From Clostridiales bacterium (GTDB taxonomy: Bacteria; Bacillota; Clostridia; TANB77; CAG-508): a stretch of 12,506 nucleotides of DNA. Of this stretch, positions 6,229-12,412 are shown in pieces. Position numbers and translations under genes: made by a program. The stretch lies in NCBI GenBank assembly GCA_003518755.1, contig DOYA01000043.1, positions 645-13,150 of the forward strand, written 5' to 3'. How positions within the stretch are numbered: position 1 is the first letter of the stretch; every line of letters starts with the position of its first letter. Below the pieces are notes generated by a model that was not told the origin of the DNA, made no database searches, and worked only from the letters and a program-made list of their open reading frames with translations.

Positions 6229-7689
6229 ATGATAAAGAATAAAAAAATTTTAATAGGAATAATATTAGGAATTATTATAATAATATGTTGTACATTTATA
6301 TTATTTAAGACTAAAAATGGTCAATTGAATAGCTCTATTAATAAAAATGGGTTGTATATTAACGATAATATAAGTGGTAATGAAGAAAACAAGTATGAAT
6401 ATAAATCATTTAAGCCTAGATTTTATAATTCTCCAAGTGATACAGGACCAAACAATTATGATTTTACACATGATATGACTTATTCTAATAGGATTTACTA
6501 TAGAAAATTAAATTCTTATGAAGAATATAAAGAAGTTAAAACAAGATGGAACGACATAATTGATATGAAGGAAGATGACTTTCAAAATTATTTTATGATT
6601 ATTACAGCTATTGAAAATACAAGTATGGTTGGATTAACTCTTGATAGTATTGATACAGATGATAATAATATGTATATCAGCTTAATTCATTATAAAGATG
6701 GAGAAGAATTTAATAAAGATGAAACATGTATATCATGTAAAATTTCAAGAGAATTGGAACGAGATAATATCTATGTTACAAGAAATTATTTGGATAATGA
6801 AAAAGATTTTAATACTGATATGAAACTTGCTGTAAACAAAAATAATCCTAGTTCATTTATTTATAAAACAGAAATATATAGAGATGCAGAAAGAGATTTA
6901 AATAATAAAATTGGAATGTCAATAGCTCAAGAAAATTGGCAAGATTATATTAAGCTAAATATTGAAATAAACAAGAATACACCAGAAATTGATTTTTCAA
7001 AATGGAATAGAATTGGAGATGATTTTTATTCAATTTCATTAACTAAACATAGCGAATATTTAAAATTTATGAATAATTATAATGCTCAAGAAATTAATTG
7101 GGAAACTTTCAAGTATGCTTATCCAATAATTATTGTAAGAAGAAATGCTGAGAATTCAATACATGTTGGAGAGATAACAAATGAAAAAGGACAAGATTAT
7201 TTACATATATACAAAGGTGGATATTTAGATGTTACAGAAAATTTTAAATATCCTGCTATATGTGTATTAGTACCAAACTATAGAAGTTTAGAGAATAGTA
7301 AATTAAATATTATGCTTGATGGAGAATACCTAAATTTAAGCAAAGATACAGATGAAATACAACAGGCAATCGATTCTTCAAAATATTCAAAAGAACAGGC
7401 ATATAATATTGGAAAGAAATATATAGATAGTTTTACATATGATAATTTTAAATTTAGTAGTACAAATTTAAAAGATGTAAAAATGACAAATATATATGCT
7501 AACAATTTCTTAACAGCAACGGATAAAGATTATCATAGTGGTAATCTAGTAGAAGATAAAACAAAAACATATTGGGCTTGGGAAATAACATCATATTCTG
7601 ATACTGATCCATGTACATATGTAATTATTTATGTGGATTCACAGACTGGAGAAATAGTTGCAGGGAAAGTTTTAGTAGCTATGGATTAA
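6229..7689 (+). CDS. Membrane-anchored protein with duplicated domain and C-terminal PepSY-like domain
   Basis: This gene encodes 486 residues from ATG 6229, which has AGAGGGA 6 nt upstream; the frame is open to TTG 6181, but that lacks an SD site. Residues 6-27 are a membrane anchor. Two related units follow, about 88-190 and 265-363. In both, a strand with Ser-X-Tyr is followed by SxEEY/HSEYLKF, a stretch around a Trp, a hydrophobic YxxIIxxx strand, a Glu/Asn-Ser turn and a further series of strands, so the gene probably arose by internal duplication. The C-terminal part (about 385-486) begins YSKEQAYNIGKKYIDS and ends YVIIYVDSQTGEIVAG, the QA-helix and the strand-turn of PepSY-like domains. 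The same ending occurs in the putative anti-sigma at 2790. Function unknown; an extracytoplasmic regulator or protease inhibitor is possible. Confidence 0.7.
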   Translation: MIKNKKILIGIILGIIIIICCTFILFKTKNGQLNSSINKNGLYINDNISGNEENKYEYKSFKPRFYNSPSDTGPNNYDFTHDMTYSNRIYYRKLNSYEEYKEVKTRWNDIIDMKEDDFQNYFMIITAIENTSMVGLTLDSIDTDDNNMYISLIHYKDGEEFNKDETCISCKISRELERDNIYVTRNYLDNEKDFNTDMKLAVNKNNPSSFIYKTEIYRDAERDLNNKIGMSIAQENWQDYIKLNIEINKNTPEIDFSKWNRIGDDFYSISLTKHSEYLKFMNNYNAQEINWETFKYAYPIIIVRRNAENSIHVGEITNEKGQDYLHIYKGGYLDVTENFKYPAICVLVPNYRSLENSKLNIMLDGEYLNLSKDTDEIQQAIDSSKYSKEQAYNIGKKYIDSFTYDNFKFSSTNLKDVKMTNIYANNFLTATDKDYHSGNLVEDKTKTYWAWEITSYSDTDPCTYVIIYVDSQTGEIVAGKVLVAMD

Positions 7690-7707
7690 AAAGGTAGGAA
7701 TGTCGAA

Positions 7708-7920
7708 ATGATTGAAACAAAATTTGAAAAACAAAGTATTGATAGGTTTACTTTTATTAGTGAAAAGCATTTGAATATATTGAAAGATAATAATATAAAA
7801 ACTTTAGGACAATTAAGTAATAATACAAGAACAAATTTAAGTAATTATGGTTTTGAAAATGCTCAAATAAAAGAAATAGAATTTGAACTTGGAAAATTAG
7901 GTATGGGTTTGAAGAATTAA
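7708..7920 (+). CDS. Free-standing RNA polymerase alpha-CTD-like small protein
   Basis: The 70-residue product is almost entirely one domain. Residues 16-70 follow the alpha C-terminal domain pattern of RNA polymerase: ISEKHLNILKDNNIKTLGQL matches the first helix and loop, and NYGFENAQIKEIEFELGKLGMGL matches the second helix-hairpin-helix and the closing helix. Aligned to the E. coli alpha subunit by eye, Asn23 corresponds to N268, Asn46 to N294 and Gly48 to G296, while R265 is replaced by Lys20 and K298 by Glu50. The polymerase-binding N-terminal domain is absent. It may be a stand-alone DNA-minor-groove or transcription-factor-binding module, or a more distant helix-hairpin-helix protein. 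It sits 18 nt after the preceding gene in an operon of anchored proteins, an unexpected place for such a fold. Confidence 0.7.
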   Translation: MIETKFEKQSIDRFTFISEKHLNILKDNNIKTLGQLSNNTRTNLSNYGFENAQIKEIEFELGKLGMGLKN

Positions 7921-7960
7921 AACAATAAAATCGTGAGTATGTTTTGATATAGGAGAAAAT

Positions 7961-8392
7961 ATGAAAAATAAAAAAGTAAAAATTTCTTTAATAATTATAC
8001 TTTTTATATTGATTATAGTAGGTACTATAATTATAGAAATATTAAATGATAATAATAATTTAAAAGATATATCTGAAGAAACTAGAATTGAAATAATGAA
8101 ATTAGTAGGAATTGAAGAAAGTCAGTCATTCAAGCCTATATATTTAAAAACATACATTGCAGATTTTAGAGATAATTCAACAAATGGCTATGAATTAAAG
8201 TATGAAATATCAAAAGAAGACTTTGAAAAAAATAATCTACATTATGAAAAATCATCAATTTATGATGCTTTGACAGACGCTTCAAAATGTGAAGAAAAAG
8301 ATAGCGAAACATTTGTCTGTCATATTAAGAGAACACCATTGTATAATAAGGAAATATGTGAAAAATTCAAAAAAATATATATTAACAAATAG
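7961..8392 (+). CDS. Hypothetical membrane-anchored protein
   Basis: Unrecognised 143-residue protein with AGGAG upstream of ATG 7961. A Lys-rich N-terminus (MKNKKVK) leads into a hydrophobic anchor (about 9-28), then an extracellular domain of about 110 residues with Tyr/Lys-rich strands (SFKPIYLKTYIADFRDN, GYELKYEISKEDF) and two Cys at 110 and 120 plus one at 133, of which two could form a disulfide outside the cell. The Lys-rich start and anchor resemble those of the genes at 5708 and 6229 in layout, suggesting a common cell-surface destination, but no sequence family is recognised. Confidence 0.6.
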   Translation: MKNKKVKISLIIILFILIIVGTIIIEILNDNNNLKDISEETRIEIMKLVGIEESQSFKPIYLKTYIADFRDNSTNGYELKYEISKEDFEKNNLHYEKSSIYDALTDASKCEEKDSETFVCHIKRTPLYNKEICEKFKKIYINK

Positions 8393-8412
8393 CGTTTTGT
8401 TGGGAGAGAAAT

Positions 8413-8661
8413 ATGGAGATAATATTATATTCAATAATTGCTTTTTTAGTTTCATTAACTATTCAAATGGTGTTTATAATAATTTTGCAGACGAAAAAAA
8501 AGAAAGCAAATAAAACCATTGATGCTGAAGAAGAATATAAAATAAATATGAGGCTAGTTATAAGAATAATAATTGCAATTATTATTTCCGTCATAATATC
8601 TATTATTACATTTTATGTTCTTGGAATTGCAGTAATTGGATTTTTAAGACAAGGACACTAA
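8413..8661 (+). CDS. Small membrane protein, two transmembrane helices
   Basis: This 82-residue protein has a GGGAGAG SD site before ATG 8413. Two hydrophobic segments, about 4-26 and 48-77, flank a charged hydrophilic loop of about 20 residues (KKKKANK then DAEEEYK). By the positive-inside rule the Lys-rich loop is probably cytoplasmic, with both ends outside. No family recognised. It is the last gene of the operon, 20 nt after the previous gene and followed by a hairpin. Confidence 0.6.
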   Translation: MEIILYSIIAFLVSLTIQMVFIIILQTKKKKANKTIDAEEEYKINMRLVIRIIIAIIISVIISIITFYVLGIAVIGFLRQGH

Positions 8662-8682
8662 TAAATAACAATTCATTGAGAA

Positions 8683-8709
8683 GTTAACAATATAAGTAAT
8701 ATTGTTAAC
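8683..8709 (+). terminator. Perfect 11-bp hairpin ending the anchored-protein operon
   Basis: GTTAACAATAT (8683-8693) and ATATTGTTAAC (8699-8709) form a perfect stem around AAGTA. No T-run follows directly, so termination efficiency is uncertain; the A+T-rich stem could instead be a binding site. Confidence 0.45.
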
Positions 8710-8734
8710 AAGTAGGATAAAGAAAAATAGTAAG

Positions 8735-8761
8735 TTATCGCTCGGATAAAAAAATTTTTTT
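8735..8761 (+). terminator. Weak terminator-like hairpin with long T-run
   Basis: TTATC (8735-8739) pairs with GATAA (8745-8749); an A-run and then seven T at 8755-8761 follow. The stem is only 5 bp, but with the hairpin at 8683 it makes 8683-8761 a plausible transcription end. Confidence 0.35.
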
Positions 8762-8791
8762 CTACTAAAAACAATAAAATACAATAAAACT

Positions 8792-8807
8792 TACTTTTAA
8801 GAAAGTA
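8792..8807 (+). promoter_or_regulatory. Operator-like palindrome before the MBL gene, probable HxlR site
   Basis: TACTTT (8792-8797) and AAAGTA (8802-8807) form a perfect inverted repeat around TAAG. The 18 bases at 8791-8808 share 13 of 18 positions by eye with 9742-9759, just before the HxlR gene. Shared sites before both genes are the pattern expected for regulation by HxlR. Confidence 0.55.
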
Positions 8808-8827
8808 TCTTACAAAAAAGTGCGTTC

Positions 8828-8856
8828 TTCCATTTTTAATAGAACCGATATATAAT
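8828..8856 (+). promoter_or_regulatory. Candidate promoter for the MBL-fold gene
   Basis: TATAAT at 8851-8856 is a perfect -10. The -35 region 17 bp upstream (8828-8833) is poor, which fits a promoter needing an activator; the palindrome at 8792-8807 lies upstream of it, where an activator would bind. Confidence 0.5.
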
Positions 8857-8894
8857 AAGGTTGTTCAAAAAAATAAAATATATGGAGGTTAAAA

Positions 8895-9683
8895 ATGGAT
8901 AGTAAAAGAATTGATTTAAAAAAGAGTTTTGTTCAAGTTTATGACTTTGGAGAAATAAAATTACACGCATATCAAACAAGCGATGTAATGGCTGATGAAT
9001 GTTTTATTTTAGAAAATGATAGTGAAGTTTTTTTATTAGAATTTCCCTCTTTCTATGAAGATATGGAAGAATTTAAAAATTATATTTTAGGTTTGAATAA
9101 AAAAGTTATTGCAAAAGTATTTTCAAATCACCCAAGTGGAGGAAATGAATTTAAAGATGTTAAATCTTACGCTTCAAGAGGAACTATAAAATCAATGCAA
9201 GAAGGAGAAATATTCCATATTGTAGAAGGGTTTAAAACTGCTTTTAATGGTAGCTTTGCAAGTGAATTTCACGAAATTACAGATATATTAGAAGAATCAA
9301 AAGTAAAAATTGGTGGATTTGATTTAGAAATAACATATCACGATGAAGATGTTGAAATTGTATTTCCACAAATAAATAGTGTATATACTCATATGTTAGG
9401 ACACGAATGTCATTCAATTTTACCAAGCAAAGAAGCAATAGATGGATTTATTCATCAATTAGAAGGATATTTAGAAAAAGGATATGAACTTATTTTAACA
9501 AGTCATCATACACCAGAGAATTTAGAAGATGTAAAAACTAAAATTGATTATTTAAAAAATGTAAAACAAATTGCTAATGAATCTAACACAAAAGAAGAAT
9601 TTATCAAAAATGTAAAAGAAAAATATAGTGATTATAAATGTGAAAATTATTTAGAAATGACAGCAAATAGCCTATTTGCATAA
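8895..9683 (+). CDS. MBL-fold-like protein with degenerate metal site
   Basis: The 262-residue protein has a GGAGG SD site before ATG 8895. The sequence follows the metallo-beta-lactamase layout: an N-terminal strand series (LHAYQTSDVMADECFILEND), a first motif at about 78-85, a GHECHS segment at about 169-174 and a SHHTPENLEDVKTKIDYL end at about 203-220. In the first motif, where the family has HxHxDH, this protein has H79 but Ser81, Gly83 and Asn84, so three of four ligands are lost. His149, His166, His170, His173, His204 and His205 remain and could form a different site. Enzymatic hydrolase activity is therefore doubtful. It sits upstream of an HxlR regulator with operator-like sites before both, suggesting a role in a small-molecule or redox stress response. 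Confidence 0.72.
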   Translation: MDSKRIDLKKSFVQVYDFGEIKLHAYQTSDVMADECFILENDSEVFLLEFPSFYEDMEEFKNYILGLNKKVIAKVFSNHPSGGNEFKDVKSYASRGTIKSMQEGEIFHIVEGFKTAFNGSFASEFHEITDILEESKVKIGGFDLEITYHDEDVEIVFPQINSVYTHMLGHECHSILPSKEAIDGFIHQLEGYLEKGYELILTSHHTPENLEDVKTKIDYLKNVKQIANESNTKEEFIKNVKEKYSDYKCENYLEMTANSLFA

Positions 9684-9689
9684 ATCATT

Positions 9690-9707
9690 AGGTGGAATAT
9701 TCCACCT
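9690..9707 (+). terminator. Short palindrome after the MBL gene
   Basis: AGGTGGA (9690-9696) and TCCACCT (9701-9707) form a perfect 7-bp stem around ATAT. Only scattered T follow, so it may be a weak terminator letting transcripts continue into the HxlR gene. Confidence 0.45.
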
Positions 9708-9741
9708 TAATATTTTAAATTTATAACTTTATTTTTGCTAG

Positions 9742-9759
9742 TTACTTTCTAAAAGGAAT
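9742..9759 (+). promoter_or_regulatory. Operator-like site before the HxlR gene
   Basis: The half-site TTACTTT (9742-9748), followed by CTAAAAGGAAT, matches 13 of 18 positions of 8791-8808 by eye. It lies immediately before the SD site and start of the HxlR gene, a location suited to autorepression. Confidence 0.45.
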
Positions 9760-9774
9760 ATGGGGGAATATAGA

Positions 9775-10089
9775 ATGAAAAAGTTATATACAAAATGTCC
9801 TGTTGAATATACAGTTAGCATTATTTCAGATAAGTGGAAAGTTTTGATAATTAGAGATCTATTAGAAAAAGAAAAAAGATATAGTGAACTTATGAAAAGT
9901 GTTGTAGGAATTTCTGATAAAGTTCTAGCAAAGAATTTAAGAGAATTAGAACAAGATGGAATTATAAATAGAAAAGTATATGCAGTTGTTCCACCAAAAG
10001 TTGAGTATTCTTTAACAGAAAAAGGACAAGAATTAAAACAAATATTAAAAGAGATGGAAAAGTTCGGCTTAAAATATAGGGAGGAATAA
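9775..10089 (+). CDS. HxlR-family transcriptional regulator
   Basis: The 104-residue protein is a typical HxlR winged helix: CPVEYTVSIISDKWKVLIIRDLL at the N-terminus, RYSELMKSVVGISDKVLAKNLRELEQDGIINRKVY as recognition helix and wing, and VEYSLTEKGQEL as the closing signature. ATG 9775 has GGGGGA 7-8 nt upstream; the in-frame ATG 9760 has its only SD-like sequence 3 nt away. The conserved Cys8 is the position that senses electrophiles or oxidants in several family members, and it is the only Cys. The stop is 2 nt before the first radical SAM gene, so regulator and enzymes are co-transcribed. Probable targets are the two operator-like sites at 8791 and 9742. Confidence 0.9.
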   Translation: MKKLYTKCPVEYTVSIISDKWKVLIIRDLLEKEKRYSELMKSVVGISDKVLAKNLRELEQDGIINRKVYAVVPPKVEYSLTEKGQELKQILKEMEKFGLKYREE

Positions 10090-10091
10090 TA

Positions 10092-10760
10092 ATGTCAGTA
10101 AAATGTATAAAAGATTATATAAAAAATATAAATATTGTCATTGGTTGTAATATAGGCTGTTCTTATTGTTATGCAAGAATGAATAATAATAGATTCCATA
10201 CAATAGATAATTTTAATAATCCTGTATTTTTTGAAAATAAATTAAAAATGCTTGACAATAAAAGGCATATTGCTTATTTACTAACTGGGCAAAGTGATTT
10301 ATCAGGTTGGAATGAAGAATGGAAAGATAAAGTTTTTTCTAAAATGAAAGAAAATAAAGATACACAATATATATTTTTAACTAAAAGACCTGAAAATATT
10401 AACTTAAAAGAAACTCCTGATAATGGTTGGTTTGGTGTAACTGTTACTTCTTCAAAAGAAAAAACAAGAATTGATTATTTAAGAAATAATATTAAAGCAA
10501 AACATTATCATATTACTTTTGAGCCAATGTTTGATGATGTAGGAAAATTAGATTTAACTAATATTTCTTGGATTGTAATAGGAACTGAAACAGGAAATAG
10601 AAAAGGCAAAATATCATCAAAAAGAGAATGGGTATTTAATATTTATAATCAAGCAAAAGAGAAAAATATACCAGTATTTATGAAAGAAGATTTATTAGGT
10701 ATTTTAGATGAAGATGAATTTGTGCAAGAATTTCCTAAAGAGTTTGGAGGAATAAAATGA
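10092..10760 (+). CDS. Radical SAM protein, DUF5131 (phage Gp37/Gp68)-like
   Basis: The 222-residue protein has GGGAGG before ATG 10092. The cluster motif is Cys19-x3-Cys23-x2-Cys26 (GCNIGCSYCYAR), which binds a [4Fe-4S] cluster and SAM. FLTKRPENI at about 95 and FEPMFDDVGKLDLTNISWIVIGTETGNR at about 143-170 match the DUF5131 pattern, including the Gly-x-Glu-x-Gly region. It is shorter than many radical SAM enzymes, and no second cluster motif is visible. The last 4 nt overlap the next gene (ATGA), so the two radical SAM genes are translationally coupled. The pairing of a DUF5131-like and an SPL-like protein is the arrangement I recall from NCBI names as 'radical SAM mobile pair'; substrate unknown. 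Confidence 0.85.
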   Translation: MSVKCIKDYIKNINIVIGCNIGCSYCYARMNNNRFHTIDNFNNPVFFENKLKMLDNKRHIAYLLTGQSDLSGWNEEWKDKVFSKMKENKDTQYIFLTKRPENINLKETPDNGWFGVTVTSSKEKTRIDYLRNNIKAKHYHITFEPMFDDVGKLDLTNISWIVIGTETGNRKGKISSKREWVFNIYNQAKEKNIPVFMKEDLLGILDEDEFVQEFPKEFGGIK

Positions 10761-11650
10761 TAGATTTAAAAAAAGTTGTAATTAAAGAAAAGAAAGTAGA
10801 TACAGTTTTAACAAAATCAAATTTGCCTATTGCAGGTTATTCAATAAATCCTTATGTGGGTTGTCCTTTTGGTTGTGAATATTGTTATGCTACATTTATG
10901 AAAAGATTTACAAGACATACAGAAGATTGGGGAATGTTTTTAGATGTAAAAATGTGGGATAAAATAAAAAATTCTGAAAAATATAAAGGCAAAACAATGA
11001 TAGTTGGTTCTGTAACAGATGGCTATAACTATTTTGAAGCCAAATATAAAAGAACAAGAGCATTTTTAGAAGAAATGCAAGGAAGTGGAATTAACTTAAT
11101 TATAACAACTAAATCAAATCTAGTTACAAGAGATATTGATTTGATAAAAACATATCCCAACCCATTAGTTGCTTGGTCAATAAATACACTAGATGAAGAA
11201 TTTAAGAAAGATATGGATTCAGCACCAACGATAAAATCAAGAATTGAAGCAATGAAACAAGTACACGAGGCAGGAATAAGAACAACTTGCTTTATATCTC
11301 CAATATTTCCTGGTATTACTAATGTATTTCCAATTATTGAAGAAATAAAAGATTTTTGCGATTATATATGGCTTGAAAATTTGAATTTAAGAGGAACATT
11401 TAAACCTACTATAATAAATTATATAAATGAAAAATATCCTGAATTAAACGATTTATATAATAAGATTTATATTAAAAAAGATATGTTTTATTGGGAAGAA
11501 TTAGATAAAAAGGTACAAGAATATGCAGATAAAAATGGATTTATGTATGTTATAGATGAAGAACCATTTTTGAAAAACCCTACTGGAAAACCTATTATAA
11601 TAAACTATTTTTACCACGAAAAAATTAGACAATCATCAAAAAACAAGTAG
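10757..11650 (+). CDS. Radical SAM protein, SPL/Rv2578c-like
   Basis: The 297-residue protein starts at ATG 10757, overlapping the previous stop by 4 nt, with GGAGG at 10746-10750 as SD site. Cys36-x3-Cys40-x2-Cys43 in NPYVGCPFGCEYCYATFMKR is the cluster motif of the spore-photoproduct-lyase-like and Rv2578c-type proteins, and the following Arg-Phe-Thr-x-His and WGMFLDVK sequence is characteristic of that group. A TIM-barrel core follows: MIVGSVTDGYNYFEAKYKRT, NLIITTKSN, VAWSINTLDE and GIRTTCFISPIFPG. It is too short and lacks context to be true spore photoproduct lyase, so DNA repair should not be assumed. With its neighbour it probably forms a complex or two-step pathway controlled by HxlR. 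Confidence 0.85.
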   Translation: MIDLKKVVIKEKKVDTVLTKSNLPIAGYSINPYVGCPFGCEYCYATFMKRFTRHTEDWGMFLDVKMWDKIKNSEKYKGKTMIVGSVTDGYNYFEAKYKRTRAFLEEMQGSGINLIITTKSNLVTRDIDLIKTYPNPLVAWSINTLDEEFKKDMDSAPTIKSRIEAMKQVHEAGIRTTCFISPIFPGITNVFPIIEEIKDFCDYIWLENLNLRGTFKPTIINYINEKYPELNDLYNKIYIKKDMFYWEELDKKVQEYADKNGFMYVIDEEPFLKNPTGKPIIINYFYHEKIRQSSKNK

Positions 11651-11719
11651 AAAGATAAATTACAATTAATGAGTAAGAAAAAGTGGTAAATAATCGTTGC
11701 ATTCCTGAATGTTAATATG

Positions 11720-11736
11720 CGTTGCTTGTAGCAACG
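11720..11736 (+). promoter_or_regulatory. Palindromic operator over the -35 of the XRE gene
   Basis: CGTTGC (11720-11725) and GCAACG (11731-11736) are inverted around TTGTA. The loop plus the next base forms the -35 TTGTAG (11726-11731). CGTTGC also occurs at 11695-11700. A repressor bound here would block RNA polymerase; autoregulation by the XRE protein is inferred. Confidence 0.6.
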
Positions 11737-11754
11737 GAATATATAGTATATAAT
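11726..11754 (+). promoter_or_regulatory. Promoter of the XRE gene
   Basis: -35 TTGTAG (11726-11731, the TTG core matches), 17-bp spacer and perfect -10 TATAAT (11749-11754). A strong SD AAAGGAGGT (11762-11770) follows. Confidence 0.65.
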
Positions 11755-11777
11755 CCTTTGTAAAGGAGGTAACTATT

Positions 11778-12287
11778 ATGTTAAAAGATAATATTAAGGC
11801 TATTAGAAAATCAAAAGGACTTTCACAAGAAGAATTGGCTATAAAATTAAATGTAGTTAGACAAACAATTTCAAAATGGGAACAAGGACTGTCTGTTCCA
11901 GATTCTGAAATGTTGGTATCTATATCAGAAGCACTTGAAACACCTATAAGCACTTTACTGGGCGAACAGATTTCTGAATCTAAAATTGATGATTTAAAAG
12001 TAATAGCTGAAAAATTAGAAATAGTAAATTTACAATTATTGCAAAAGAAGGAACAAAAGAGAAAAACAATTCAAGGGCTATTAATATTATTGTGTGTAAT
12101 TATAATAATAACTTTTATAGTTTTAATGTTAGTGGGTAGTCCATATTTAAATTGGTTTTATGGTGATCCAGAGACAGCAGTTGTAGGAGTTGGATTTCAT
12201 ATATTTGAATGGTTGTTTGTTAGGATAGCACCATTTAGTTTTATTGTATTGATTATTGGAATTTTCTTAACACGAAAAAAACAGTAA
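11778..12287 (+). CDS. XRE-family regulator with two transmembrane helices
   Basis: The 169-residue protein starts at ATG 11778 after a near-ideal SD site. Residues 4-62 are a Cro/CI-type helix-turn-helix: IKAIRKSKGLSQEELAIKLN then VRQTISKWEQGLSVPD, in the standard spacing. A charged helix (about 65-97) links it to a membrane segment at about 98-119, an outer loop with WFYGDPETAVVG and a second segment at about 148-165 with a Lys-rich end. Such membrane-anchored XRE proteins are common in Firmicutes and often repress a neighbouring transporter or their own promoter. The palindrome over its -35 is the probable binding site. The next gene in view is another regulator, so the target outside the window is unknown. 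Confidence 0.85.
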   Translation: MLKDNIKAIRKSKGLSQEELAIKLNVVRQTISKWEQGLSVPDSEMLVSISEALETPISTLLGEQISESKIDDLKVIAEKLEIVNLQLLQKKEQKRKTIQGLLILLCVIIIITFIVLMLVGSPYLNWFYGDPETAVVGVGFHIFEWLFVRIAPFSFIVLIIGIFLTRKKQ

Positions 12288-12321
12288 AATTACAATTTAT
12301 CAAGATGCTAGCAAGATTTTT

Positions 12322-12350
12322 AAGAGAGATTATTTAATGATTTCTCTTTT
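12322..12350 (+). terminator. Rho-independent terminator after the XRE gene
   Basis: AAGAGAGATT (12322-12331) pairs with GATTTCTCTT (12339-12348) with two G-U pairs and a 7-nt loop, ending in a short T-run (12347-12350). Confidence 0.6.
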
Positions 12351-12355
12351 AATTA

Positions 12356-12384
12356 TTGACTTAACTAATGCGATTAGTTATAAT
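12356..12384 (+). promoter_or_regulatory. Promoter of the TetR-family gene
   Basis: -35 TTGACT (12356-12361, 5 of 6), spacer of exactly 17 bp and perfect -10 TATAAT (12379-12384). It is the best sigma-A promoter in the window. Confidence 0.85.
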
Positions 12385-12401
12385 ATGAATATAATTAGTT
12401 A
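12362..12401 (+). promoter_or_regulatory. TetR operator: palindrome in the spacer plus a third half-site
   Basis: TAACTAAT (12362-12369) and ATTAGTTA (12373-12380) are a perfect 8+8 inverted repeat around GCG that fills the promoter spacer. The half-site ATTAGTTA recurs at 12394-12401, just before the SD site. This is the layout of an autorepressed TetR gene. Confidence 0.75.
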
Positions 12402-12412
12402 AGGAGGTTGAG

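Noticed and set aside
8289..8513. Open frame of 74 codons on the + strand
   Set aside because: It overlaps two better genes (7961-8392 and 8413-8661) that both have SD sites, and its product is composition-driven Lys/Asn-rich sequence.
10757..11650. Calling the second radical SAM protein spore photoproduct lyase (SplB)
   Set aside because: The motif surroundings fit the SPL-like/Rv2578c group, but the pairing with a DUF5131-like gene and HxlR and the lack of sporulation context argue against DNA repair.
11666..11953. Minus-strand open frame opposite the XRE gene
   Set aside because: It lies antisense to a clear helix-turn-helix domain and its promoter region; no SD site or recognisable domain.
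11657..12297. 11-bp direct repeat AAATTACAATT (11657-11667 and 12287-12297) flanking the XRE gene, as possible insertion-site duplication
   Set aside because: The word is pure A+T-rich sequence, similar words occur inside the gene, and there is no transposase or terminal inverted repeat.
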